From: Chara braunii
Taxonomy: Eukaryota > Streptophyta > Charophyceae > Charales > Characeae
Direction: 5' to 3'
Length of the DNA: 20,306 nt
NCBI GenBank assembly: GCA_003427395.1
Contig: BFEA01000615.1
Location: 644,959 to 665,264, forward strand
Of the stretch, positions 8,382-16,490 are shown one piece after another (positions within the stretch are counted from its first letter, which is position 1; each line of letters begins with the position of its first letter). The position numbers were made by a program, and so were the translations under genes. The notes below the pieces were generated by a model, which made no database searches, had not been told where the DNA came from, and saw only the letters and a list, made by a program, of their open reading frames with translations.

Positions 8382-8431
8382 CTCTCTCCTCTGGTCTTTA
8401 TCTCTTTGCAAGTGATTTCATTTCTTTTGCA

Positions 8432-8720
8432 ATTGGGTGGCATGGTCTTTCATTGTGAATTTGCACTTTGGGAATGACCAGGATCGTAACACAGCGATAA
8501 GGACCGGGCGTTCTATTTGGGTGAAGACGGAAGACTTGGGATAACGAAAATCCTCGAGAACGCTATCAGGTCCCTGTCGATAATGTCTAATCGCCAAAGA
8601 AGCCAATGTCTACCATGCATGGCACCCTGTAGTAATTGCGTAGGCAATAAGAATTGTAATGCTTGATAAGTTGATATGGATCCGGTGAGGCGTGGTGGGG
8701 GTTTGACTTTGTATAGGTGG
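8432..8720. other. No gene recognised
   Basis: No domain, RNA gene or repeat is recognised apart from a partial precursor (near 8699-8717) of the tandem repeat that follows. Confidence 0.6.
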
Positions 8721-9004
8721 GGGTTCGACTTGGTATAGGTTCAAATTCTGTAAGGTTTGGGTGGGTTCCAGGATAGAGGCAATACACAACCTCTGGACCA
8801 GTACGGGTTCGGTAGCATTTGCTTTGGTGCAAGATGTGGGTGAGCGACCAGCACAATTGGGCGGGTTCGACTTGGTATAGGTTCAGATTCTGTAAGGTTT
8901 GGGTGGGTTCCGGGGTAGCGCCAGTACACAACCTCTGGACCAGTACAGGTTCGGTAGCATTTGCTTTGGTGCAAGATGTGGGTGAGCGACCAGTACACCT
9001 GGGC
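8721..9004 (+). repeat. Two tandem copies of a 142-bp unit
   Basis: Copy 1 (8721-8862) and copy 2 (8863-9004) both begin GGGTTCGACTTGGTATAGG and end near TGAGCGACCAG. They differ at scattered sites, for example CAGGATAGAGGC against CGGGGTAGCGCC. A diverged 19-base piece of a further copy (GGGTTTGACTTTGTATAGG) precedes them at 8699-8717. The open frames here repeat with the unit and show no protein family. Confidence 0.93.
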
Positions 9005-9431
9005 CTGGCAACACGGCACTGTGCACCAAGCTTTGTCAAACCGCCAGCGACGAGTCAATGTGGTCCAGTAGCCCCGAGCGTCCTAAAGCTCAGGAGTAGG
9101 TGATGAAGAATGATTGCAAGGCTGAGGTCTTGTATGTGCTTGACGCCCCTACTTTTGCCACTTCGTTAAGTGGCATTTATAAGAAGCCAGAAAACCGTCT
9201 GGACTAAACTTGTTACCCATCCACGAAGCCCATGTGGCCAAATGGTGAACACATATTAAGCCACCAGTACTTGGCCCGTATATCTGTCGCGGGGCATTTT
9301 TGTGCACGGACCGCAACTTTTGGGGATCGACCTCCGAAGCAAAATGGCTGGCGGCACCAGCCTAAAAGGAGGACGCGCCGGTTCAATTAGTTTTTGGCGC
9401 GCATGGCATTTCAAGTGACGGAGAGGAGTGC
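9005..9431. other. Non-coding stretch with one arm of a diverged repeat
   Basis: No gene is seen. At 9206-9270 lies a segment (CTTGTTACCCATCCA ... CCACCAGTAC) that recurs in diverged form at 9554-9621 (TTTGTCACCCATCCA ... CCACCACTAC), about 350 bases downstream in the same orientation. Confidence 0.5.
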
Positions 9432-9628
9432 CTCAGAAGTAGTGGTGGTTTAATTTATGTTGACAAACAACTCATTAGTATGAATCCTGATGGAATCAGG
9501 CGAATATATATATGTTAGGGGCTACCACCCTTTTAAAAAGGAAAAAAAAGTTTAAATTTGTCACCCATCCAAAGATCGCCTATAAAGCAAACAAACTGCA
9601 AACCATTTAAACCACCACTACCTCCGAG
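9432..9628. repeat. 197-bp unit bounded by 22-bp inverted repeats
   Basis: CTCAGAAGTAGTGGTGGTTTAA at 9432-9453 is matched in reverse complement by 9607-9628 with two mismatches; the inner 15 bases are perfect. The interior is AT-rich (ATATATATATG, runs of A) and holds a small hairpin CCTGAT-GGA-ATCAGG near 9497-9511. This is the size and shape of a miniature inverted-repeat element. I see no target-site duplication, so fold-back duplication of the ACCCATCC...CCACC segment is an alternative. Confidence 0.5.
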
Positions 9629-10020
9629 CTTGTTTTTGCCGACCTTGAATCTCACTGCGCATCGAGTTTTGTCGAGCCTGGGTCCCGTTGTATTCTCTTT
9701 TCTGGTACCTGTGAGGGGGGGGGGGAGGAAACCAAAGAAAAGGAAAAAAAGCGAAGACGTATACAGAACGTTGGGTAACGTGAGAGTCTGCCAAAGAGGG
9801 CGTTACTGCCCTCAACACCTAAACAAAACACGGCAATAGGGGGAAAAAAAAGGGAAAAAATGCATCAACTCTTTGACGTGAAAGCAACTGGATACAGAAC
9901 ATTGTGAAACGGTTTTCACCTTTCTGCAGTAGCAGATGCAGACCCCAGGGCTCGATCCCTAGCCCTTACCCTACCGGTGTACAGTATCTGTGTCGGCCCA
10001 AAGGCTTGAACCCACGACCT
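9629..10020. other. No gene recognised
   Basis: The stretch contains a G run near 9714-9725, A-rich tracts near 9740 and 9845-9860, and a loosely repeated ATACAGAAC-TTG motif near 9770 and 9893. At about 9945-9965 the text GGGCTCGATCCCTAGCCC resembles the B-box of a tRNA gene but has no full tRNA around it. Confidence 0.5.
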
Positions 10021-10092
10021 GTGTATTTGTAACAGTTGGTAGACTGTCGTAGGGTCCGTAAGTAGCAGGGGTTCGATCTGTAGATCTGTAGA
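10021..10092 (+). repeat. Degenerate tRNA-like sequence, possible SINE head
   Basis: TGTAACAGTTGGTAGA (from 10028) resembles the A-box/D-arm of tRNA genes (TAGCTCAGTTGGTAGAG), and GGTTCGATC (from 10070) resembles the B-box/T-arm. They are 42 bases apart, close to the tRNA spacing. The T-stem does not pair well, so this is not a functional tRNA. A tRNA-derived SINE or a decayed tRNA copy is possible. Confidence 0.3.
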
Positions 10093-10348
10093 ATAGAAGT
10101 TTTAGTCGGTTGCAGAAGTCTTAGCTGTAGTCCTTCTAGAAGCTCGGCAAGTGGGCAAGTGGGCAAGTGGTGAACCAAGTGGTGGACTAACTGCAGGATG
10201 ATTGCAGTGCAACCTCGGTAGGTTAGCAGTGAGTCCCCAGTCAGTCAGCCGTAAGGTTCAGTCAGTCCCAGTCCGGGCCAGCAAGTACCACGGGGGACTG
10301 TGAGCACCATGGGCCGATGGCAAAGGGCAGACCAACGAGTTTCATAAG
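10093..10348. other. Non-coding, probable upstream part of element 2 LTR
   Basis: No gene is seen. A short tandem CAAGTGGG repeat lies near 10148-10170, and CAGTC-rich text near 10230-10275. Position upstream of a TATA box and primer-binding site suggests LTR U3, but no LTR start was identified. Confidence 0.4.
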
Positions 10349-10746
10349 TATAAATCAAGAGGCAGCGCCCAACCATTCATGAATTCCTGCGTGAGCCATG
10401 CGGAAGCACTACCACAGCGACTTGTGCAAGGAGGTCTGCAGTGAGCCCGAAGCTGAAGTGGGCGAGAGAGGAGCGTAGCATAGCGATAGGGTAGTTGCGG
10501 CCATAGCCGCCATAGCTGTGTAGCGAGTGTGTGTGTGTGTGTGTGCGAGTTCAGAGAGTCGCGTGTGGGATATCCAGGGTGATCCTGTGTCTGTGAACAG
10601 TGAGTTGTTTGGGCGCTGAGTCGCCATAGCCAATTGAAAGTGAATTTGTATCTGCATGCCGTATCTGTGAGTTTGCGCATGTCGCCAGTTTGCTGCGCTA
10701 TTGTTTACATGCGTGCAAAGTGTGAATGAGAGTGAATCTGATTGCA
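10349..10746 (+). promoter_or_regulatory. TATA box and R-U5 end of the element 2 5' LTR
   Basis: TATAAAT at 10349-10355 lies about 400 bases before a primer-binding site, and the LTR appears to end in CA at 10745-10746 (CTGATTGCA). Transcription would start roughly 30 bases after the TATA box. The stretch includes a GT microsatellite at about 10528-10546 and three CCATAGC motifs. LTR identity rests on the adjacent primer-binding site; there is no 3' copy in the window because element 2 is truncated. Confidence 0.5.
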
Positions 10747-10747
10747 T

Positions 10748-10759
10748 TGGTATCGGAGC
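10748..10759 (+). promoter_or_regulatory. Primer-binding site, initiator-Met tRNA type (element 2)
   Basis: TGGTATCGGAGC differs at one of 12 bases from the complement of the plant initiator-Met tRNA 3' end (TGGTATCAGAGC). It follows the probable LTR end CA by one base. This is where minus-strand DNA synthesis would be primed. Confidence 0.72.
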
Positions 10760-10908
10760 TGGTACCCGCTATTCCATGCGCTGCGTCGTGCATAGGGAGT
10801 GATGCGCCATAGCAGAGGTGGCCGTCGAGAGGAGTAGTCCACCCTAGCGGACTTGGAGGTTGGAGAAGCCGTCGCGCACCTACAGAGAAGACCACGATGA
10901 AGAAGAAG

Positions 10909-10911
<3 letters not shown>

Positions 10912-10983
<72 letters not shown>

Positions 10984-10984
10984 N

Positions 10985-11026
<42 letters not shown>

Positions 11027-11081
11027 TGAGCGATACAAGATTGGGTTACTACGTACCTGCTGCTCGAGAGAGATCGTTACG

Positions 11082-11116
<35 letters not shown>

Positions 11117-11145
11117 GCGATACAAGTTTGGTTGTCACTGACCTG
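10912..11145 (+). repeat. (GA)n microsatellites with duplicated flanks
   Basis: (GA)n runs at 10912-11024 (one n at 10984) and again at 11084-11112. Each is followed by a copy of TGAGCGATACAAG (11027-11039 and 11114-11126), with similarity continuing to ACCTG at 11059 and 11145. So the repeat and its right flank were duplicated together with an 87-base period. Arg-Glu and Leu-Ser repeat frames here are artefacts. Confidence 0.93.
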
Positions 11146-11294
11146 TGAAGTGTGCCACGCAGTCCCACGAAGAAGAAGATTGCGGCCATAGCCGCAGGTG
11201 TTGACCATGGAGTAACGAAGGAGGGAGAGAGACCAGATAGAGGGAGAGACCGAGGAAACAGAGGGAAGCTTAATCGAGGAGGAAGGAAAGGCAC

Positions 11295-11323
<29 letters not shown>
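11295..11323 (+). repeat. Poly(A) run of 29
   Basis: An uninterrupted run of A within purine-rich leader sequence, without a preceding polyadenylation signal. It may be slippage or the tail of an old retroposed copy. Confidence 0.95.
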
Positions 11324-11329
<6 letters not shown>

Positions 11330-11419
11330 GAAGATGGCAGGGTGAAAGGAGGCGAGGAAGGTGAAGGGAAGAAGGTTGGTGAGGGAAAGAGAAGCCGGCA
11401 GCTATAGATGATTGAAGTG

Positions 11420-11515
11420 TTGACCGGGAGAGTTGACCGGAGGTGTTGACCGACAATGACCGGGGTTGATCGGGTGTTGACCGGGGGTTGACCGTAAGGT
11501 TGACCAGCGATGACC
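11420..11515 (+). promoter_or_regulatory. Cluster of six TTGACC motifs (W-box-like)
   Basis: TTGACC occurs at 11420, 11433, 11446, 11477, 11488 and 11510, with near-copies TTGATC at 11466 and TGACC at 11456 and 11520. TTGAC[C/T] is the W-box bound by plant WRKY factors. The cluster lies in the leader between the primer-binding site and gag. Irregular spacing argues against a plain minisatellite, but the repeated TTGACCGG core could also be a decayed tandem repeat. Confidence 0.5.
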
Positions 11516-12121
11516 AAGACTTTGACGAAGCTGGAGTCGGTAAAATCTCGCCAAGCCTTGCTTATCCCTCGCCCTATGGACGTGCACACACCCTGCGGTA
11601 CTTGCTGAGTCCAGTATGTCTGTCTCTTCTTTCTGCATCGAGTCTCTTCTGTTTAGGTGATAGTACTCTGTGGATGAAGGATAGAGCCTTGTTGACCAAA
11701 GCCACACGGGCTGAGTAGGGCTAAAGACTGTGTCTGACGACTCGACTGTCCCGGGGGACACGAACCCTCCCAAGGACCGATAGTGACCGGCGGGCTGCTC
11801 GGTGTGGCACGGTAGGCCCAAAATCCGAGCTGTGGGCTGCACAAAAGGCCGTCTAAGTGTTGAGAGACCTGCTGATCGCGTCGTCCTGTCTGCGACGTTA
11901 AATAATTCCTGAGGAGTTACGGGGGATCTCCTTAAATGCCTCTTGATCAGCAACATGTCTAGTAGTGACAACCATAGTGTAGGTCTAGGCTAGAGACCTT
12001 AGTTGGCAGGATCCCTGTCCGGATTCTGTGAGTCTTAAATTGAGTCAATAGGTTTGTCAGTCAGGGGTTAGAGTCTACGTGGTGAGGTTTGGAACCGTTA
12101 ATCCGGTTGTGCGTTGACACC
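11516..12121. other. Leader of element 2, no gene recognised
   Basis: No domain is recognised on either strand. One further TTGACC lies near 11693, and a CAGTCAGG-type stretch near 12057. The gag start follows at 12122. Confidence 0.5.
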
Positions 12122-14009
12122 ATGGTTGAGACTCGTAGTGGGAAGAGCGCTAGTCTCTACACCCAGGAGCAACAAGAGAAGATGGTCGCCTTACTGAGAG
12201 AAAATAAGGAAAGGAAGTTGAAGGTGATCGCAGAGGAGCAGGCGGCGAAGAGGAAGAAACTGGAGGAAGAGATGATGAGGATTCAGCAGGAGGAAGAAAA
12301 GAGAAAGGCTGCAGAAGATGAAGCAGCAACAGAAAAAGAGAAGCCGTATAGAAGAGAGAGGAGAAAGCAGTGGCACGGCAAATGAGGATGCCGCAATGGA
12401 GAAGAAAATAAGTGAGTGGATTCCTAATTTATCGTTGGGGGAAGACGAGGAGGCAAAGTTTTATGTGCCCTAGGACGAGAGGGATATGTTAGCCAGTGAG
12501 CTAGCGGCAATGGAGGACCCTCTGGAACGGAGAAAGGGAAGAAGAGAAGAAGTTGGAATGGAAGCTGAGGATGAACAGGGAGAAGAAGCGAAGGAGGGAC
12601 GAAGTTAACAGGCTGACCGAGGAGGTGGCCCAGGCGCAGTCAGACATCTCTGCCAAAATGGACAAGATGTTGCGATATCTGGAAGTGTTGAGTGCGGCCT
12701 AGTTGGAGGAGCGTCAAACTAATAAGGGTCAGGATGTGGCCCTCAGTGCCATGCGGTCAAGGTTTAGAGATTTTGCGTGCGATATGGTTACCCGCGTTGG
12801 AGGCGAAGTTAGGCGATTGAGAGACAGCGTGGGGAAGTTTTGCGAGGGCGCCATTGAAGGTGCCAAAGCGATAGCCGCTGTAGAGGGTGAGGCCAGGCCT
12901 TGTAAGGAGCCTGTTAAGCTTAAATTCCCATATGCTTTTGGGGGGAAGAAGGAGGAGAATTTTGATCACTGGGAGGCGAGCGTCAACAACTACGGTTGCT
13001 TACAACACATCCTAATTGAGGAACAAGTCCTCGTCGCCTTCCAAGACCTCAAAGATGAAGCGACCAGTTTTGCGAGATCTGTGAAAACAACCTGGTTGCA
13101 TACTCTAAGATCACCACCCTTCCTCAATTCTTCAAACTCCTGAAGGAGAGATTCGCTGACCTCACGAGAGGCATTAGAGCCTCTTACAAGTTACAAACTA
13201 TCCACTCAAGACAGTGGAGGAGTGCGAGATCACTCAAGGGCGTTATGAACGACTTGGTAGCCGTCCCAGACCATGGGGTTACCGAGCCCCAGTTGGTCCA
13301 GTTATTTTAGCGTGCCATGCCAGAGCCCCTGCGTGGGCATTTCTTTCAAAGGTCTCATCAGGCGAACATCACCTATGATGTGCTGAGTAGAGAGGTGGTC
13401 CTGTATGAGTCAAAGTCCATGCCAGTTTCCACTTTCCGGCATAAGAACTTGGACAAAGGGAAGAAGTGGAAAGGGCGTACCATCTCTGGCCAAGTCATGG
13501 CCAAGGATCACATGATCCTTACCTTAGTGGAGGGTGGTACAAATGAGGTCCCATATAGTTAGATCGAGTGGGGCCTTGAGGAGGAGGACAGTAGTGTGGG
13601 GCAGGGGAGGTCCTGTGCTGCTGTCGCGGCTGGAGGGAGGCCGCAAAGTAGAGGAGGCCAGGGCCGAAGGGGCCTGGCCATGGGAGGCCGAGGATTAGGC
13701 GCACAGGGGGTTGGCGGACAAGGGAACCGCTAAGTGGGAGGTAGGGGTCAAGGTCCCCCGCCAAATCGCCAGGGTTCTTGTCGGTCCCCACAGCGATGAG
13801 GTGGAAGGCCACCTCAAGGAGGATGGCACGCAGGCTTGCCACAGGGCAGGCCCTTGGAAGACTTGGGCTTGGACCATCGCGTATGGCAGGAACTTGTGAA
13901 CTTGGGTTAGTGCGTGTTTTGTGGTGACCCGGCCCACGTAATTAAAATTTGTCCTGAGTACAGACAAGCCCGATGGGCTGCTCAGCAGTCAAAAGGCAGC
14001 CGCCAGTAG
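12122..14009 (+). pseudogene. gag: Gag of element 2, broken by stops and frameshifts
   Basis: It starts at the ATG of ACACCATGG at 12122 (MVETRSGKSAS), a good plant context. The first 80 residues form a highly charged Lys/Glu/Gln coiled coil. The reading moves frame near 12360, 12545 and 13080. The capsid region follows, with KFPYAFGGKKEENFDHWEAS near 12917-12976 and then LPQFFKLLKERFADL. After a Gly/Arg-rich linker a CCHC zinc knuckle lies at 13911-13952 in exact C-x2-C-x4-H-x4-C spacing. In-frame TAGs are at 12471, 12700, 13308, 13560 and 13908, with TAA at 13731 and TGA at 13797. The TAG at 14007, 18 codons after the knuckle, could be the true gag stop. Confidence 0.78.
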
Positions 14010-14037
14010 GGGTTGCAACTGCCCCTACTTCAAGGCC

Positions 14038-14442
14038 ATGTGGGGAAGCGAGCGCGCACGCACACAGGAAACTTCCAAACCACATGAGCCTATGGCAGAG
14101 GTTGCAGGCCCGTGCCTAGCTAGCTGTCCAGGGACTGCTTGTGTGAGCGTCTCTTTAGGCACGTCCCTCACAAGTGTGGCAGAAGAGTTGAAGGAGAGGA
14201 TGCCAGCATGGGCCAAAATGAAGAAGGAGAGTAAGGGGCAACTGATCTTGGTAGATGTAGAAGTGTTTAGAAGTAGAGTAGGGGCCCTTATAGACTCAGG
14301 GGCCACCCGCAGTGACATTAGTCGTAGGGCGCTGCAGAAGCTGAGGCTAGGATTAAAAGTCCAAAAGTTGGCAGACCCCATAGTCACTATCCTCGCAGAC
14401 AACCGCACAATGCGAGTTGAGGACTACGTAGAGGGAGTTTAG
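14038..14442 (+). pseudogene. pol (PR): Retropepsin-like protease of element 2
   Basis: The frame is +1 relative to the end of gag. A basic, Thr/Ser-rich linker leads to KGQLILVDVEVF and then ALIDSGATRSDIS, the aspartic protease active site, with the catalytic D at 14293. VTILADNRTM matches the flap region. The reading ends at a TAG at 14440-14442 and continues in the same frame as [11 protein letters not shown], the last protease strand. It would mature the Gag-Pol polyprotein. The ATG at 14038 is simply the first in the frame; the frame is open from 13942. Confidence 0.78.
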
Positions 14443-15405
14443 GCGTACTTTCGCCTAGAGAAAGTTGGGAAGGTGGAGAAAGTTCTCCGTTTCCTGACTC
14501 TCCTCGTACAGGATGACCTTCCCTTCGACATGGTGTTAGGAATGGATTGGGGAGAGGCAGCAGGGGCCACAGTCCACTTGAGAGAGCATGAGTGTAGGCT
14601 CCCTAGTCCGTCAGGCGAGGTTAAGACTACCCGCCTGTTTCATGTGTCAGGTGTAGACAACACCTTGGCACATTGTTGTCTCAATGCTCCCGCGTTCGCT
14701 CGACTAGTGAGAAAGGAGCAGCTAGAAGATCAGGTCTTTGTAGTGTATGTAAGACCTGTCACTGAGCCTAAGGAAGGGGATAGTTCCACGGATCCAACCA
14801 TTGCCAAGCTGCTGGAGGAATTCAAAGATTTGACTGAGTCGCCGACAACAGTAGTGTCGCGACCCATCCAACACACGATAGAGATAGAGCCTGGCAGTAG
14901 AACTCCTAAGGGAGCAGTCTACAAGATGTCCCCTAGAGAGTTAGAGGAGCTACGCAAGCAGTTAGACAAGCTCCTCGAGAAAGGTCGGATCAGGCCCAAT
15001 TCGTCTCCTTTTGGAGCACCAGTCCTGTTTGTCCCCAAGAAGGAAGGAGAGTTGAGAATGTGTATAGACTGTAGGGGTTTGAATGTGATTACTGTGAAGA
15101 ATGCTGAATCGTTGCCCAAGATAGACGACCTTCTAGATCGGGTGCAGGGTTGTAAGTATTTCTCTAAGATAGATTTGAAGTCCGGATATCATCAGATAGA
15201 TGTCCATCCTGGTGACCAGTACAAGACTGCATTCCGGACTAGATATGGGCACTATGAGTTTATAGTGATGCCCTTTGGATTGACTAACTCGCCAGCGACG
15301 TTTCAGCGATGTATGAACGATCTGCTTAGGCCGTGGTTAGACAAGTTTGTAGTAGTTTATTTAGATGACATCTTAGTTTTCAGCAAGACCCTCCAGGAGC
15401 ATTAG
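14443..15405 (+). pseudogene. pol (RT): Protease end and reverse transcriptase of element 2
   Basis: This continues protease in frame. DMVLGMDW closes the protease near 14529-14552, then come a linker and the RT. Landmarks are [37 protein letters not shown] (C in place of the usual Y), [13 protein letters not shown] with catalytic D at 15172, [16 protein letters not shown], and YLDD at 15358-15369 with both aspartates present. There is no frameshift over this length. It ends at TAG 15403-15405 just after LQEH, inside the palm/thumb boundary where the family continues. Confidence 0.9.
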
Positions 15406-16203
15406 GGTGATCTGAGTTAGGTCTTGGAGAAGTTGAGAGAGTCAAACTTCAAGATCAACGCGAAGAAGTGCGAGTAGGCCAAAACACAAGTTTTGTACTT
15501 GGGCCACGTATTAGACGGAGATGGGATCAAACCTGAGGACAGCAAGATAGCGGCAATTAGAGATCGGCCGACGCCCCGCACATTGACAGAGTTGCGGTCG
15601 TTCTTAGGCCTAACTAACTACTATAGAAAGTTTGTGAGGAACTTTTCTACTATCGCCGCTCCCTTACGCAGATTGCTTAAGAAAGAGGCAATTTGGCAAT
15701 GGGACAAAGATTGTACGACTGCGCTTAAGAGATTGAAGCGCACGTTAATAGAGTACCCTGTCCTCAAAGTGGCAGATCCGCCCCTGCCATTTGTCGTCAC
15801 CACGGACGCGAGTCAATATGGTATAGGCGCCGTGTTGTAGCAAGATGATGGCAATCGCTATAGACCCGTAGAGTTAATGTCCGCGAGGATGCCTTCAGAG
15901 AAGGTAGCCACCTCGACGTATGAGAGAGAACTCTACGCTCTCAAGCAGGCCTTAGAGCGTTGGAAGCATTACCTGCTTGGGAGGCACTTCAATCTGTATT
16001 CTGACCATGAAACGCTTCGATGGTTAAAGACTTAGGCCAAGATGACACCTAAGTTAACTAGGTGGCCCGTTGAGATAGACCAATATGACCTTGAGCTTAA
16101 GCCTGTCAAAGGCAAATATAACGTAGTCACGAAGGCTCTGAGTAGAAGATCAGAGTACTTTGGAGCCATATGCAAGGAATATGAGAGTGAGCTATATACA
16201 TAA
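15406..16203 (+). pseudogene. pol (RT-RH): RT thumb and RNase H of element 2
   Basis: The same frame continues through TAGs at 15418, 15475, 15838 and 16033. VLYLGHVLDGDG, LRSFLGLTNYYRKF and WQWDKDC are thumb/connection landmarks. RNase H follows with TTDASQYGIGAVL, YERELYALKQAL and YSDHETLRWLKT, so its D, E and D residues are present. The TAGs at 15838 and 16033 fall in the same columns where element 1 has glutamine (AVLQQD and IKTQ). It ends with ALSRRSEYFGA near 16165, the normal RNase H end. After this no integrase follows and the frame closes at TAA 16201. Confidence 0.87.
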
Positions 16204-16490
16204 AACCAAGTTGCGAAATCACACAGCTGAGCAAGTAGTAGTATCCCAAGTAGAGAGTACAAATGCACCGAAAAAACCATCCATAAAGAGCAATACAATG
16301 AAATATTGAGCCAATGTCCAAGCCCGTAGGCCGCACCAACACAGTATCCAGAGTCGCTCTCTCTGTCTGGCTCACAACGCCCAGCCTACTCTACCACACT
16401 ATCCTACTCTACAGCTAGTTCACACAACAGGATCACTTCGGCTTACGAAGACCAATGTACATGACTGTTAACACCATTGGCGACCTTTCC
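16182..16490 (+). repeat. Possible LTR end with tRNA-Arg-type primer-binding site
   Basis: TATATA lies at 16193-16198, and about 285 bases later the text TTAACACCA (ending 16476) is followed by T and then TGGCGACC at 16478. TGGCGACC is the start of the primer-binding site complementary to an Arg tRNA in some LTR elements (412/mdg1 in Drosophila). If right, a fourth element's LTR breaks element 2 here. There is no matching second LTR and no gag is recognised after it. Confidence 0.28.

Larger units (their letters stand above)
7067..8431 (+). repeat. 3' LTR of element 1 (start supported, end uncertain)
   Basis: The LTR opens with TGTAATGACCC right after the polypurine tract. No coding content follows. 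The end is a guess: CA at 8431 (TTTCTTTTGCA) would give about 1.37 kb, but no matching 5' LTR or target-site duplication confirms it. The stretch holds CA/GT-rich sequence near 7170-7240, two spaced copies of GGGGAAAAACACTC-AGTAGC-like text near 7320 and 7370, a perfect 42-bp tandem duplication, several CCATAGC motifs, and (TTG)n, (ATT)n and (TTC)n runs. Three ambiguous bases occur at 7255-7313. Confidence 0.45.
10748..16203 (+). mobile_element. Element 2: Ty3/gypsy retrotransposon, truncated, TAG-riddled
   Basis: The order is primer-binding site, a long leader (about 1.37 kb, microsatellite-rich), gag with coiled coil and CCHC knuckle, protease (DSGAT), RT (YLDD) and RNase H. The sequence resembling pol stops at about 16165-16200, before integrase, so the 3' half is missing. 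Twelve in-frame TAG codons interrupt gag and pol, against one TAA and one TGA. Assignment of the leader to the same element as the gag is by order only; an unseen junction in 10760-12121 is possible. Confidence 0.82.

Noticed and set aside
8144-8443. Minus-strand frame with poly-Lys and poly-Thr
   Set aside because: It is produced by the (TTC)n, (ATT)n and (TTG)n tracts; no start context or domain.
8655-8670. A second TGTAATG that might open another LTR
   Set aside because: No polypurine tract precedes it and the similarity to the LTR start at 7067 stops after seven bases.
10860-11148. Open frames of Arg-Glu or Leu-Ser repeats on both strands
   Set aside because: They are translations of the (GA)n microsatellites; no unique protein sequence.
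11049-11971. Long minus-strand frames in the element 2 leader
   Set aside because: They run through poly-T/poly-A and CT repeats and lack any domain; shadow frames.
12122-16203. Nuclear reassignment of TAG to glutamine as a firm conclusion
   Set aside because: Only two TAG columns are directly supported as Gln by element 1, one TAG (15475) is unlikely to be Gln, and element 1 gag uses TAG as a normal stop. Kept only as a hypothesis beside CHG-methylation decay.
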